The translations under genes were made by a program, and so were the position numbers. From Cryptococcus deneoformans JEC21 (taxonomy: Eukaryota; Basidiomycota; Tremellomycetes; Tremellales; Cryptococcaceae), in the NCBI RefSeq assembly GCF_000091045.1, contig NC_006687.1, positions 292,501 through 356,500 of the forward strand: 64,000 bases of DNA, in the 5' to 3' direction. A model generated the notes under the pieces. The model made no database searches. It worked only from the letters and a program-made list of their open reading frames with translations, and was not told the origin of the DNA. Positions 33,455 through 45,111 of the stretch are shown one piece after another. Every line of letters starts with the position of its first letter. Within the stretch, counting starts at the first letter, position 1.

Positions 33455-34422
33455 CTAAAAAGGTTGTAGAACTTGGAGATTATGCGTCGTGTTTTCCTTT
33501 TCTTCCTTCGTTAATTTTGCAATATACTTGAAAGTGGGCTCTTTAGCGTCTCCTGATGGGCTGGCATTAGCTTGTGCAAATAATGACGGTCCATCATGGC
33601 ATTTACCGAGTAATCTGTAGATAAGCGATTCACTTGAAGTCACTTCCACTCCTTGTTGTTGCAAGTATCGAAGGGCTATGGGCACCTCTTCTTTGTTACA
33701 TGACGACACAGCATCAGCTGCGAGATACACTTTTGGTTTGGTTCGGTATTGCAATAGATCTAAGGCGGTCTGCAGCACACAGATATGTGACTGTTGTCGC
33801 AGTCAGCACATTTGCAGGAGTACATGAAGGTGCGGTAGCTTGTTTGTCTCACCTCGATCCCTGTGAGTATGAAGCAGTTGTACTTGCTGAAATCGATTGC
33901 TTCTATGGTGTCTTCAGTCACCATGGAAAACTAGAAGAACGTAGTTGAGGACTGGAATAACTTTCACAAACTCGATGACTCACTTTGGTCTTGGCAATAA
34001 CTCCTTGGTTGAGGTCCTTCCTGTCTAAAAGCGACGTAATTTCCTCTACGGTTGACCCAAGAGCTGCAATTCAAGTCGAAGAGTTAGATACTCAGTTATA
34101 TGCCTCCTGTTTCGAGCCTACCCTTGGGATTTTGCTCTGTCACAAAGGTTGGAACCTCCAGTACCTGCTATGCCTTTAAGCAGCCGTCTCGATTTATAAC
34201 AGTTGTTGGCAGCACCGATCTGAGGTGAACTTACCCGAGTAGCTTTGACCAACTTGCAGATAGAGGAGGTCATAGCATCAAAGCCGTAGATGGCGGACCC
34301 TTGACATAAATCGCAATCAGATATCACCATTAAAGGGCCTAGATCAGTAGGATACAACACTCACTGAAGCGCTCTTGCACATCGCAAATAAGCATCAGAG
34401 TCTTACGAGGATTAATGGCCAT
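33455..34422 (-). CDS. Isochorismatase-like hydrolase (ISOC1/YcaC type)
   Basis: Starts MAINPRKTLMLICDVQERFS at 34422, carrying the catalytic Asp. It continues through CDRAKSQGVPTFVTEQNPKALG, KTKFSMVTE with the catalytic Lys, and GIESHICVLQTALDLL with the nucleophile Cys, spliced across an intron near 33850. Later segments are VYLAADAVSSCN, VPIALRYLQQQGVEVTSSES and LIYRLLGKCHDGPSLF. The Asp-Lys-Cys triad of the cysteine-hydrolase superfamily is complete. It ends HNLQVLQPF with TAG at 33455-33457. Human ISOC1/2 and yeast relatives have no firmly known substrate. A charged tail after LLG is longer than usual (KEPTFKYIAKLTKEEKE). It converges with GRP94. Confidence 0.88.
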
Positions 34423-35008
34423 GATACGTAGTGGGCTGTGCTTGCTTCGATGGTTGGTGAACGGCTGAATGCTACAATATCGCTATACTTTCAGGTCTTT
34501 TAGGTGGTTCGATTCAGTATCGAGACCTTTCTGGTTTAAGATGGAGTACAGGAGTAGAATGAGGCAAACCAAAGTTGCACAAGAAGTAAGCGAAGATCAG
34601 AGGAGCGTAGAAACTATCCGCTCGGGCCCGGGCAGCTGATTGCCGGAGAGCGCACTTTGTTGGGGTGCCGACGGACTTGGGGGACTTGGGCGGGTTCGGC
34701 GAGCGCGTCAAATAATTAACAACCATGCGCTGGAGAAGCACGGTGTCATATCTCCCTTGGCCCAGCCATTCAGTCTTGGGGACTGTGTAAGGCTATGCAC
34801 AATATATCAGCCATTGCTGCCACGTATGCATACTGAAGATCGCAATATACCTTTGGAGAGGTTCTCATTGCTATGGTGCCGGTACCTCCCGCCGCTATGG
34901 GTGACGTCACCCCTGGTGGAGGTGAGCTCGATTCTTCTGGATATCGACTTCTAAAAACAGATTTGTTACAGTCCAGATAATTTATTCGATAGCTTTGACT
35001 TATCGACA
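34423..35008. other. Divergent promoter region
   Basis: About 590 bp between the isochorismatase-like gene and the next plus-strand gene. No open frame looks like a protein and no element is assigned. Confidence 0.4.
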
Positions 35009-36558
35009 ATGCCCCCACAGGCCAGCAGCAGCTTGCCCTCTCTAAATAGCAAGTTGAGCCTTCAAGAGTGGCTCAAAGTACTGTCTTCTAGAGGGGTGGA
35101 TATGAGAGTCGCTATGGGTCTTGCCGCAAAAATGTATGATCTGACCCTTTTGTCCGGTTTAAACCAAGTATCTAGCTGATCGATGGGGTCCAGTTACAAA
35201 ACACACAGTACCATAGAACTTCTTTCGAAAATGACGCCGGCCAAGGTGGCTGGCTTGATAGACGACAAGGAGACGAGGAAGGTGATCAATAATGCGATTA
35301 AAGGCCTTGCCTCAGGGGAGCCGATCAGCAAAAAGAGGGGCAGAGATAGCGACTTATTACAGCCCCTCAAGAAAGACGAAGCAGAGGAGGACACTCCTAT
35401 TGACATTAGCTTCCAATTCATGACTGAACGTGAGGTAAATGTTTCCAGAGAGTTAGTCCAACGTCATTATGTCCTGACTTCGCTACAGCAACTTCAAGGC
35501 ATCAGAGTCATCACAAATCGAGCGCCTGTCAAGACAGCTTGGGCCTATACAATTTGCATGAGGCTGGGATTCAGTCATTTGGAATCATTATCGTTAGCCC
35601 AGGCCTACGTGCATATAAACAGCCTCAAGCACGCCCTCATGCTGGGAAATATTTTAGGAGAGGAAGAGACGAAAGAAGCTCGAAGAGAATTGGAGGATCT
35701 TCCCGATGGTGACCAGGGCAGCTGGAATAAGAAGAGAGGTAGAAGACTAGGGAAAGATCAGGTCACAGCTACGGTTGCAGTGGGGAGTTCTCAGCCGTGG
35801 GTGGGAATTTTGGGATCCAAGTGAGTATTTCACTCCATAACAACCTTCCAATGCGGTTGCTCATCTGGGAAATTTAGGGTGTAAGTACAGATATATCGTA
35901 TCGGCCATCGAAATGCTCTTCAAGCATGCTGATACTATGTACCTCAGACCAATAATAGAACGTTCAGACGGGACATGTCGCGCAATACAGAAAGGGGTAT
36001 CGGTCCGACCGAGTCAGGTAGGAGACTTCTTTGATAATATCAGAATCAGTACTGATTGTTTGCAGGCATATTTGTATATCAGGAAAAACTTCAAGGACCA
36101 CACACCTCATGTCATGGGCGCATTCAAGTTAATAGCTGACTCGTATGAGCCAGAAGAATTAAATCGTATTGGAGTGCATATGTATGTAAGTAACGATTTC
36201 ATGAATTGATGGTTAGCGAGGATTATACACATGCTGACTGTATTTTGAGAATGAATTCAAACCAGATGTTGTGGAGTGGGGTCAGAGGGGGGCGTTAGAG
36301 CTGGACAATGTATTGGAGTTTATCAAGGATGGCGAGAACAACGTCAAAGAGCGAGATAATCAAGGATCTTCCGTTGCGAATCCAGCCGTGTCTTCCACGG
36401 CTCTTGTTCTTAGCCCAATAGGTGCAACTCAACAACTACCGCAAGAGGCATCTGACGATGAACCAGCTAGTAAAAAGCCAAGACGAGATATGACAGTGGA
36501 AGAATACGAGGCAATGCTCGATGCGGAGTATCTGCAGGGAGATCTTCCGGACTTTTAA
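35009..36558 (+). CDS. Uncharacterised protein, probably nuclear
   Basis: I do not recognise the family. The spliced protein starts MPPQASSSLPSLNSKLSLQE and continues WLKVLSSRGVDMRVAMGLAAKIYKTH, a helical N-terminal unit. A basic linker follows (ISKKRGRDSDLLQPLKKDEAEED). A helical core has VNVSRELVQRHYVLTSLQQL, AWAYTICMRLGFSHLESLS and LAQAYVHINSLKHALMLG. A second conserved-looking part is YLYIRKNFKDHTPHVMGAF, KLIADSYEPEELNRIGVHMY and NEFKPDVVEWGQRGALELD. The end has a nuclear-localisation-like KKPRR and an acidic YEAMLDAEYLQGDLPDF, TAA at 36556-36558. The 35822-35948 intron is ambiguous because it contains a splice-site pair around a GGT triplet. Function is not assigned. Confidence 0.75.
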
Positions 36559-37066
36559 AATACATGTAACAACAACTTTTCATTTGTCTTGGTTGTTGAA
36601 TTATTAATAGTTATGTTCCCCAGTTGTATGGAAATCTCCTATCGACTTTTGTGACATACAGTATAGTAATGCTGGCATAAAGCATGCCTCAACAAAGTCC
36701 ATGACACTGTCATTATCATCGTGAAACAAAGGTCTTGTTGGGCGGTGGTCATTCGTTCAAACGATTCCATATTTTCCCTTGTGAATGCTTTTAGCGATCT
36801 ACAAAGCGTCAGTGCCATTATAGTAGGCGCCCATTGCATCTATTGGTATTCTAGGATTTATTGTATGGAGTTTTTAAGCAAACAATAAAATTGTGTAAGC
36901 AGGATGACGAGGACATGTAATGTTATAATGGGTATCACCGGGCCGGAAATGGCTGAGAGGAGAGTTATCCAACCCTATAACACACGCCGCTTAACCGTAT
37001 CTCGATTTTTGGTATCACTAGCTTACAGAAAGACACAGGGTTGTCCAGCCGCCCTCGAGTCCATCC
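36559..37066. other. Intergenic region with no supported gene
   Basis: About 510 bp of AT-rich sequence downstream of the uncharacterised gene. A minus-strand frame at 36639-36839 has no recognisable features and is not called. Confidence 0.4.
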
Positions 37067-37306
37067 ATGACAGCTCTGGCCAGTTCAACCTCGAACCGAC
37101 CATATCAAAGCCCCAATGATTCCGGTCCAATATTTAAATGTGGCCCACCATTCTTCTCTCCTCTTTCGTTTGATCCTGATTATGCATACATTCAGACGCT
37201 ATGCGCAGTAAGCAGAGATAGTACACAGACAAACAGAAATGAAAGAAGAGCAACCGAGATACTGAATCGAATCGCCATCATGCGTGAGGCGCGGGCGATC
37301 GCATGA
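37067..37306 (+). CDS. Candidate small protein, 79 aa
   Basis: An ATG in reasonable context (CATCCATGAC) opens an uninterrupted frame ending TGA at 37304-37306. The product has a Pro/Ser-rich first half (PYQSPNDSGPIFKCGPPFFS, FDPDYAYIQTL). Its second half is charged and amphipathic (QTNRNERRATEILNRIAIMR, EARAIA). Composition is more protein-like than neighbouring shadows, and no gene overlaps it on the other strand. No family is recognised; it could equally be a chance frame or an exon of a longer transcript. Confidence 0.3.
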   Translation: MTALASSTSNRPYQSPNDSGPIFKCGPPFFSPLSFDPDYAYIQTLCAVSRDSTQTNRNERRATEILNRIAIMREARAIA

Positions 37307-37589
37307 CCCCGCCCCGTCGCAGTAGTAGCTAGATAAAAATGCCGGAATCCAGAACCGGAGAGGGAAGAGTTACAACGTCATGAGTAGTTTGTTGCCGGTA
37401 AAAAATCAGTTTTCCAACAGATGTTTCGTTTTACCAATAACTGATTGATTTATAGCTTATCATTGCAACAAGTAAGTTAAGAAGGGCGACATAGGCATGT
37501 TTGCTTTCGATTGATTTGGTTATTGGCGGACTTTTGAAAAAAGGGAAGTTTCATCTGGTCAATAGTCTGTCAAAAAGAAAAATTTAAAA

Positions 37590-37687
37590 TGCCCTCACTG
37601 AGAATCGAACTCAGAGCTGAGGATTACGAGCTGACCGAAGAGCCAAATTCATATGAGACCTTCGTGTTACCACTACACCATGAGGGC
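37590..37687 (-). tRNA. tRNA-Met (elongator, anticodon CAT) with a 26-nt intron
   Basis: On the minus strand the acceptor GCCCTCA pairs perfectly with TGAGGGC and the discriminator is A. The D arm is GTGT-AGTGGTA-ACAC with A14, G18G19 and A21 in place. The T arm is CTGAG-TTCGATT-CTCAG. The anticodon loop is CT-CAT-A before the intron and A after it, as in yeast elongator tRNA-Met (CTCATAA). Removing 26 nt between 37 and 38 gives a 72-nt tRNA. The anticodon stem AAGGT/ATCCT has a G-T pair and one A-C mismatch, so stem pairing is weak. The intron itself contains a CTCGTAA stretch that mimics a Thr(CGT) anticodon loop, but no matching stem exists for that reading. Confidence 0.78.
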
Positions 37688-37909
37688 TTTTATAGTTTTC
37701 TCGGTGCTCTACTTTCTTGTATTTTGAGAGTTAGATACAATTCAGGTTCTTCGTTGCTTATAGTATCACTTCTTCATTCTTCCACAAATAGACTCTTCGT
37801 ATCATAGACAAATAGTGCAAGTTGAAAAGAAGAGATTGAAGCTATCAACATATCACTGTACATGCCGGAAATGAAAAGCAATATCAATGAATCTATTCAA
37901 CATCAGTGG

Positions 37910-40900
37910 TTATTCCTCATCATTACTATCTTCTTCCTCATCTTGGGCAGGCTTCTTGGCATTAGCTTCGACCCACTCTCTCGCCCTTGTTTTCGCCTTG
38001 TCCTGACCAGCCGCATCGCCTATTCTCTGTTCGATAGTCAACCACTTCTTGAACAGGAACCTGCGCTATCATTAACATCCAATCTTCAATATCGTGGGGG
38101 GATACTTACTTGGCTTTCTTGCTAGTCAACTTTTGCTCAAGAGCTCTGTCCATCAAGCCTCTCACACCTTGGATATCTCCCACTTTAGCAACTTGATCGA
38201 TATAGACACCCCAGAGATCGAGACGTTTGGGGAATCTGTCAACAAGCCCTTCGAAAAGAGTCTTGCCTCGCTCTGCGTCACCTTGCTTGAATTCGAGGAG
38301 AGCCATTTTTTCGATGGTCTCGACATCTGCAAGCAATTAAGTTCCCAATTTCTTTCGAAAAAAAAATCACTCACGCTTAGACTTGTCGAGCGACTTCATG
38401 CTCCTTGGTAAAAGTGCTCGAGCCGCTTCTACATCACCTTTGTTGAGGTAGAATTCAGCAAAACGAGTCCAGGATTCAGGGTAGGCAGAGAACTTCTTGA
38501 CAATCTTCTTGAAGAGTTCCTCAAGCGCCTATACATGGTTAACTAGGGTACATAGAAGATTATGATAAGATATGCTACTCACTTCATCCTTTCCGGCTAC
38601 TTGCAAAGCCTCAGCATATCGCATGTACACCGTCCGTTTATCGTTATATTGAGCCGCCTCTTCGAATACCTTCTCAGTTGCAGACACGGTCCCGAAAGCG
38701 ATCTCCAAATTGATCAGGGCCATCCAAACATTCAGTTTCTCCTCTTCTTCTCGGTACGAGATTTTCTCCAAAGCTTGCCTGCCAATTTTCCTTGCTTTCT
38801 CAATCTCATGAAGCTGAAGGTGGAAAGACATGTACTGAATCCAGAGGAAGGAGGAATTGGGGGAAGCAAGGAGAGCACGCTCATATTCTCCTGTGGATGA
38901 AGGCCTAGAAGAAGGAGCGGTAGCAGTAAGGTCAACAGCTTTTGATTTGCCCTTGGATTTGGCAGGAGCAACAGCCTCTTCATCAGAATCAGACTCATCG
39001 TCTGATTCAGGGGCAGCAGCGGGAGCTTCACCGGTCCAATCGAAACCGGCACCAAGGTTCAAAGCAGTTTTAGGAGCGGGCTTAAAGTTCTGGGGGGCGT
39101 TATCTTCTTCGTCGGACGTTGCCTCTTCTTCTCCTCCATCAATTTCCAGTGCCTCCTCATCCTCATGTTCCTGTCCTTCTCCCGATTCTCCGGCGTCACT
39201 TTCCATCTCTTGATCCCCTTCATTGAACCGCTCATCATTCTCTTCGTCGACCTCATCATCTTCGTCTTCGCTCTTCTCTCCACCTTCGAACTCTTCACCA
39301 AAATAGCTCGCCTTGATGCCGAACGAGATCTTTCCCTTCTCCGTATCAATAGAGACAATCTTAGCCTTCACCTGATCACCCTCTCTGAAGCCCTTGAGGG
39401 CCTGTGCAACATCCGCCTTCCTGTTGTCTGTGATTTCACTCTTATGGCACAATCCACTAACGTTTGAACCTTCGATCTTTAAAAACATCCCATAAGCTTC
39501 GACCTTCCTTACAACAGCAACGACTTTTTGACCCTCTTCAAAATCGGAAAGAGAAAGCAAAGCGGTCTTCTTCGCAGATTTTGAAGGGTTTTTACGGAGG
39601 GTCATCTCGATAGAGTTGGATCCGGGATTGATGGAAAGAATCTTGCCAGAGACGAGTTGGTTGATTTCGAAACGAGATTTCCAATCCTTGACATACTGTT
39701 TAAATCGTTAGTACAACATTTTGAAATACAGCAGTATTAGCTTACTTCATCAAAGAGTTCCTTGATCATGATTCTCGCGGTAACATTCCTTCCCAAAGAA
39801 ACAAAGACTCCGTGTCCAGCAATGTTCTTGACCAAACCTCTAACGCTCTCACCTTCTTTTAAGTCATCCACGGTGTTGATTTCCCTGTCAACTACGTTTT
39901 CCTTGCCTTGCACTCGAGAAAGACGTGTAGAGAGGTCAATGGCGCGCTTAGACCTATTGACATCAAGCACATAACACTTGACCTCTTCGCCAACTGTGAG
40001 AGGGCCATGGCCGGCGGCGAGGGCGAGGTCGTCAGAGGAGTCGCAGGGGTGGACACGGCCACGAAGGTTGTTGGGAAGCTGGACCATGTATCCCTGAGAA
40101 GTTTGTTCTTGAACGGTTCCGGTGATGATCTGCCCAACTTCAATTGCATCAATAGCCTTGACATGCGCCGAAATACCAGACGGAGCTTTGTCCTCCTTCT
40201 TCGCCTTCTCCTTCTTCGCAGTAATAGTCTTCTTGATGTTAACAATGATCAAACCAGAGACGGGATTCTTGGACACGACAACCAAGTCATCAATCTTCTC
40301 CCCTTCCTTGAGACTTCTTCGGAGCTCCTCAATGCCTGTATGCCTCTGGTTACTCAAGTTGCTTAAACTCAACAATGCAGTCAAACCGTTGCCATCAAGC
40401 TTCACGACGACTTGCTCAGTGTGAACTTGAGAGACGGTACCAGAGACGGCCTCGCCAACCTCAAGCTTCTCAGCAGCAGTTGCGGGTGCAGTAGGAGCAG
40501 CTTGCTTGGCAGAGACAACAATCCGAGAAGCAGAGGCGTCCACGGTGATGACACGGACGGTGAGGGGCTTGCCAATGTAGAACGCCTCAGAAAGATTTTT
40601 GATGTGAGTTTGACTACAGAAAAAATATCAGCATTTGTAGTTTGAATGTACAAGGTAGACGTACCTGCACTCTGAATGGGGCATGAAGGCCTTCAAACCA
40701 GCGAACAACTCTACAATGACACCCTTATCGACGATTTTCAACACGGATCCAAGGGTTACTTCTCCAACCTTCAGATCTTCAAAGCCCTGAGGGACTGCCA
40801 AATCTGACTCGAGGAAGGTCTTTTTCAAAGTTAAGACAACTCTGTTCCTGGTGGGCTCGAGGTAGAGAACACGAGCCTTGACAGAACCTTCTGGCTTAAA

Positions 40901-42722
40901 CCTTTTTTGGGGGTGTTTCAATCTGATGTCGGCGTAATGAGTGGGGTGAACGATACCATCGACATTGCCATGGACGTTGACGAACAACATCTTATCGGTT
41001 AATCGACGAATAGTACCCTTCAATTGCTGACCGACCTTGAGCTCGTCGACTTGCATGAAAAGTTGAGAAAGGACAGATTGTTCAAATGAGAGGAGAAGCA
41101 CACCATCCATGGGAGAGTGACCAATGACACGAGCTCGGTGCAGGGTACCGGCTTTGAATTGAGGGGTGGCGTTAGAAAGCACAGGGATACGCTCATCGGC
41201 CAAGTGGCTGATATGGACAAAGCCTTCCAAACCATCCTGAGTCCTGACCATGACACCCCAGTCATTTAAAACCCTAGTGACCTTAACGCTTTGATACACT
41301 TTACCGATGGGGATAGCGAGTTCGAGAGGAGTATTGTCGCCCTCTTGGGTAGGGCTGGTAAAGTTCAAGACATGAGGAAGGGCTGAAAGAGCGAAAGAAT
41401 GGGGATTGGCGGCGAGATTATCATATATGACTCGAGCGCGGATCTTCTTACCGATCTTGTACTTGTTCTCAATGTCATCTTCTCCAAGAGGAAGATGAGC
41501 AAGGTCGATAGTACCGTCGAAGAAACCAGCAACTTTGACATTCAAACCAGAAGGAACCACCGCGGTGATCAAAGCATTTACTGAGTGGCCAGGAACGATA
41601 GAACCGACAGTGGACACTTCGCTGATCTGTGAACGAGTGATATCTTGCTGGTTCAAGGAAAGGTGGGCAACACGGCCTCCAGCCGCAATAGAAGAGATGG
41701 TGGCGGGAAGGAGTTGACCGGGGATGAGGGCCTGGGCGGGGACAAATTTGGCCACTTCGTCTTTAGAAACGAAACCTTCAACGGAAGATCCGCCCTGAGT
41801 ATTCAAGCCAACACCCACTATCCATCCCTTGTCTTCCTCAGATTTAACTTCACCTACCAGGAAGTAGCCGGTCTCGAGATCCTTTTTAGCAACCTCTGAG
41901 TTGACTTTTTCAGGGATGAGAGTCAATTCCACACGAGAAGCGAGTTTGGTGGTCTCCGTGATAGGGTATTGAGAGATGAATGACTGACTAGCGGTCGGGT
42001 AAAGAGTAAGAACCTTTGCATGGACATATTGTCCAGGAACAAACAGCTGAGCAAGGTCGGGTGCGGAAGACTCGTCGTCGGATTCTTCTTCACCTTCGTC
42101 CACAGCCATGGCTTCTTCGGCAGTGAGAAGCTGGGTTAACGTGTTAGAGATCTCGGTGATAGGTACGTGAGCGAGAAGGTTATTGGGAAGGGAAAGAATA
42201 AGATGGAGAGGCAAAATAGTGTGGACACGAGCGAGGACGTGAGTGCCAGGGACTAATCGCTAAGTGTTCGTCAGTGACTTATATCTACGAAGCTTTTTGA
42301 GAAAAAGAATGAACCTTGTAATTGAGGATCTCGACACCTGCACAAGGTCAGCATACCATACTACAGAAGAACGCCACGAAATACTCACGAATATTGTCCT
42401 TATCCCGCTCCTCCTTCTTCTTCGCATCTTCGTTCTTCTTCAACCTCTTGGCTTGTCTGTCGCTCATCTGCCTTTTTCTCTTCTCGCCCTTGGAAGCCTG
42501 GTGCTTGGCCTCATTTTCAGCTTCTCTTCTTCCTTCTTCTCTGACTTGTTTGAATTCGAACGCTGTCAAACTGGAACCGCCGCCTCGAGGAAAGTCGGTC
42601 TCATCGTTTTGGAGAGTCGATGTGAAGGCTGGGGCTGGTCTGGGAGCTGTTGATGAGCTCTCGTTTTGCGTCTTTTTGGAGGATTTATCTTTGGATACTT
42701 GAGAGTCCTTCTTCTGTGCCAT
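37910..42722 (-). CDS. RRP5: Ribosome biogenesis protein RRP5
   Basis: A U3-associated processome factor needed for both 18S and 5.8S rRNA processing. The N-terminus (start 42722, MAQKKDSQVSKDKSSKKTQN) is a basic Lys-rich region with KRKRQMSDRQAKRLKK. A long array of S1 RNA-binding repeats follows from about 42240 to 39300. Examples are RVLNDWGVMVRTQDGLEGFV, HISHLADERIP, ATISSIAAGGRVAHLSL and VRKVEAYGMFLKIEGSNVSG. Next comes a very acidic block (EDEDDEVDEENDERFNEGDQ) and then C-terminal HAT/TPR-like repeats (YERALLASPNSSFLWIQYMS, FHLQLHEIEKARKIGRQALE, LEIAFGTVSATEKVFEEA). It ends with an acidic tail, TAA at 37910-37912. This order (S1 repeats, acidic, HAT) is diagnostic. Introns are few relative to size. 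ARP10 is head to head, 291 bp away. Confidence 0.95.
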
Positions 42723-43013
42723 TTTGAAGGAAGGCGGAAGTATACTTTTGGAAGAGGAGTTGTATAGAGAGCGCCGAAATACATCTGTGTAGGAAGTGGT
42801 CTTGAAATTCTGCCAGGCACGATCCCTAAATGGGGGGTTGCAATAAACTACATTACATTGTCCAACGCGACGCGAACCGCAGGATCATCAGGAGGCAACG
42901 ACGAACAATTAACCCAAAATCAATCTCAACCAGTCTGTAATATCCGTCCTGAGCAACCAGATTATTGACTTGTGAGAAGCTTAGATCCATACTCATCTAC
43001 CTAAATCCTGGAA

Positions 43014-45111
43014 ATGTCTTCAACAGGTGCCCACCCAGAATCAAACATAAGCTATACCACGCCCACGAAGAGAGCAGTCTTTACCTCGTCTGCTGAAGCC
43101 GGTCCCAGTCGGCCTCGGCCATCCGGAGCTTCACCTGCATATGTTAGTAATCAGGAATGAGACGGGTGCATATGCTGATTATTACACTAAGAGCTCCAGG
43201 AGGCATTCTCTGTACGGCATTGAAGATCGTGTTATCCTCGAGCAAGTCGATTAAATATCTACGTTCTGACAGTGCTGATCTGCGTACGTAGCCTTGGATC
43301 TCGCATCTGGAAAGTTGGATTTTCGGGCGAGCCAGAACCCCGAGCTGTATTTTTCTCTCAAGACCCAGATGACAAACATTCGGCAACTGAAGCTTGGGAC
43401 CTCGATATGGAATCAGTCCATGGCATACATGGCAGTCGGTCAGAAGGAGGTAGGTTGATCGGTGTTAGAATTGTACAAAAACTGAGAGAGACATTTATCA
43501 AGTAAGCTTTCTCTATTTGCATGATTATTGTTCTCACTGAATCCATCCGATAGACATTTATTGGCCGATTCCAAACAACGTAAAGTGGTTATAGCGGAGA
43601 ATACATTCCTCCCCACGTATATCAAAGAATACATTGCCCACACCCTCTTCGACAATCTTCGGGTCCCATCTGTCGCATTTACACCTTCGAGTCTTTTGGC
43701 GCTTGCCGCTTGTGGTCGTATAACTGGGCTCGTTGTCGACGTAGGGTGGTTAGAGACTACTATCACACCTGTAAATACAAGTGCCAGTGCGTTGTGTGAT
43801 CGTTGCTGACCGAGCTCAGGTCTATAGTTCGCGGCCGCTTTTCCCCTTATCACGGTCAACCCCTCTGGCAGGGCGGCGTTTACACACACGATTGAGGTCC
43901 CTGCTTTCTCGTCACGCAATCTACATTGCCCCTCCCAAATTACTTGGTGATTTATCCAGAGAGAAGAGACGGGGGATACCACTAGACCTTTTGACAGATA
44001 CACTGGTCGAGAAGGTTGTTACGGAGGGCCTGCTAGTTGGTGGTGTATTTACGGAACCAGAAAGGGATGCGGATATGGAGAGGGAGGTAGAATCCAACGA
44101 TTATACGCAGACTAGTGTACCCGGAGGGAAAAGGAACCTTGAAAGCCCTCGGCTGATAGATTCCTTAGAATCACGTTTCGCCTCAAGTTCTTCATCCAAG
44201 GATATGACCTTCCCTATACACACTGTCGAAGGCTCATCTCAAATGGGGTATGGCACAATTATAGTGCCTGGTTGGATCCGAGAGCGAGCAGCAGAGGTAT
44301 TGTTCGAAGATGATGAGGAAAATGAGGGAGAGTCTATTGTCACTGTTCTGTTGAACACCGTCCTAAAGGTGAGACTTGCTTGCGAAATTCGATGTAAGCA
44401 GCACTAACTGCTGTGCTATTTACAGTTACCAATTGACCTTCGTCCAAGTATTCTATCCAGCATACTGATAACGGGTGGCTCTGCGTCTCTTCCGGGATTC
44501 ATTCCTCGACTTAGGATATCCCTTCTTCAATCTCTGCTGCCCCCTTCACAATCTTCCGATGATACTCCAGTACCGCCATCACCTCTCAACACCCCGGCGA
44601 GCCGAAAGGAACAAGCATTGTTGTGGAAAAAACGTATACGGGAGCCTTACAGGGAGCTGTATGGCTTAGTAGATAAGGTGGCTATCTTGAACGACCCAGC
44701 CCCAGTCGACGGGGAGGTTGATGGTGGGAAAGGCGGGAAAGCTCCGAGATGGGTCCCAGGACTGATGACTTGGGTTGGAGGATCGTTAGCAGGGTGAGTC
44801 GCTTCTGAGAGGTAGTGGCGAAAAAAAATGTAAGATTAACCAAACCGTGCAGAGTGTTGAGGACAGGCGGTCCTGAGCTTACCCGTGAAAATTATGACAC
44901 TCTCCTATCGACGTCCCTCGCCCGAGGAGACGCATATAGGCAAGAGCTGGAAGAGGCGTATCACGATGTAGCAGCGAGCATCGGAATAAATGTGGAGGAA
45001 CTGAAAGCAGGGGAGGCTGTGAGAGATGGGAGAGGGCTTGGAAGAAGAAGGGGATGGAAAGACGGCAAAGGCGTTGTGGGTGACTGGAGCAGAGCTGTCA
45101 AGGCTGGCTGA
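43014..45111 (+). CDS. ARP10: Actin-related protein 10 (dynactin pointed-end subunit)
   Basis: ARP10 caps the pointed end of the dynactin Arp1 filament and helps dynein attach to cargo. Start 43014 (MSSTGAHPESNISYTTPTKR) is followed by a Pro/Ser-rich extension. The actin fold begins GIEDRVILDLGSRIWKVGFS, joined across a GC-AG intron at 43242-43291. Later pieces are KVVIAENTFLPTYIKEYIAH, FDNLRVPSVAFTPSSLLALA, GRITGLVVDVGWLETTITPV (phosphate-2 loop analogue) and LPIDLRPSILSSILITGGSA. The end contains WVPGLMTWVGGSLAG and ELTRENYDT. TGA is at 45109-45111. Divergence from true actin at nucleotide contacts and the long insert around RLIDSLESRFASSSSSKD fit ARP10 rather than ARP1. Other ARPs are less likely. 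Confidence 0.83.

Noticed and set aside
36639..36839. Minus-strand 66-codon frame downstream of the uncharacterised gene
   Set aside because: No conserved pattern and no convincing start or splice context; likely UTR.
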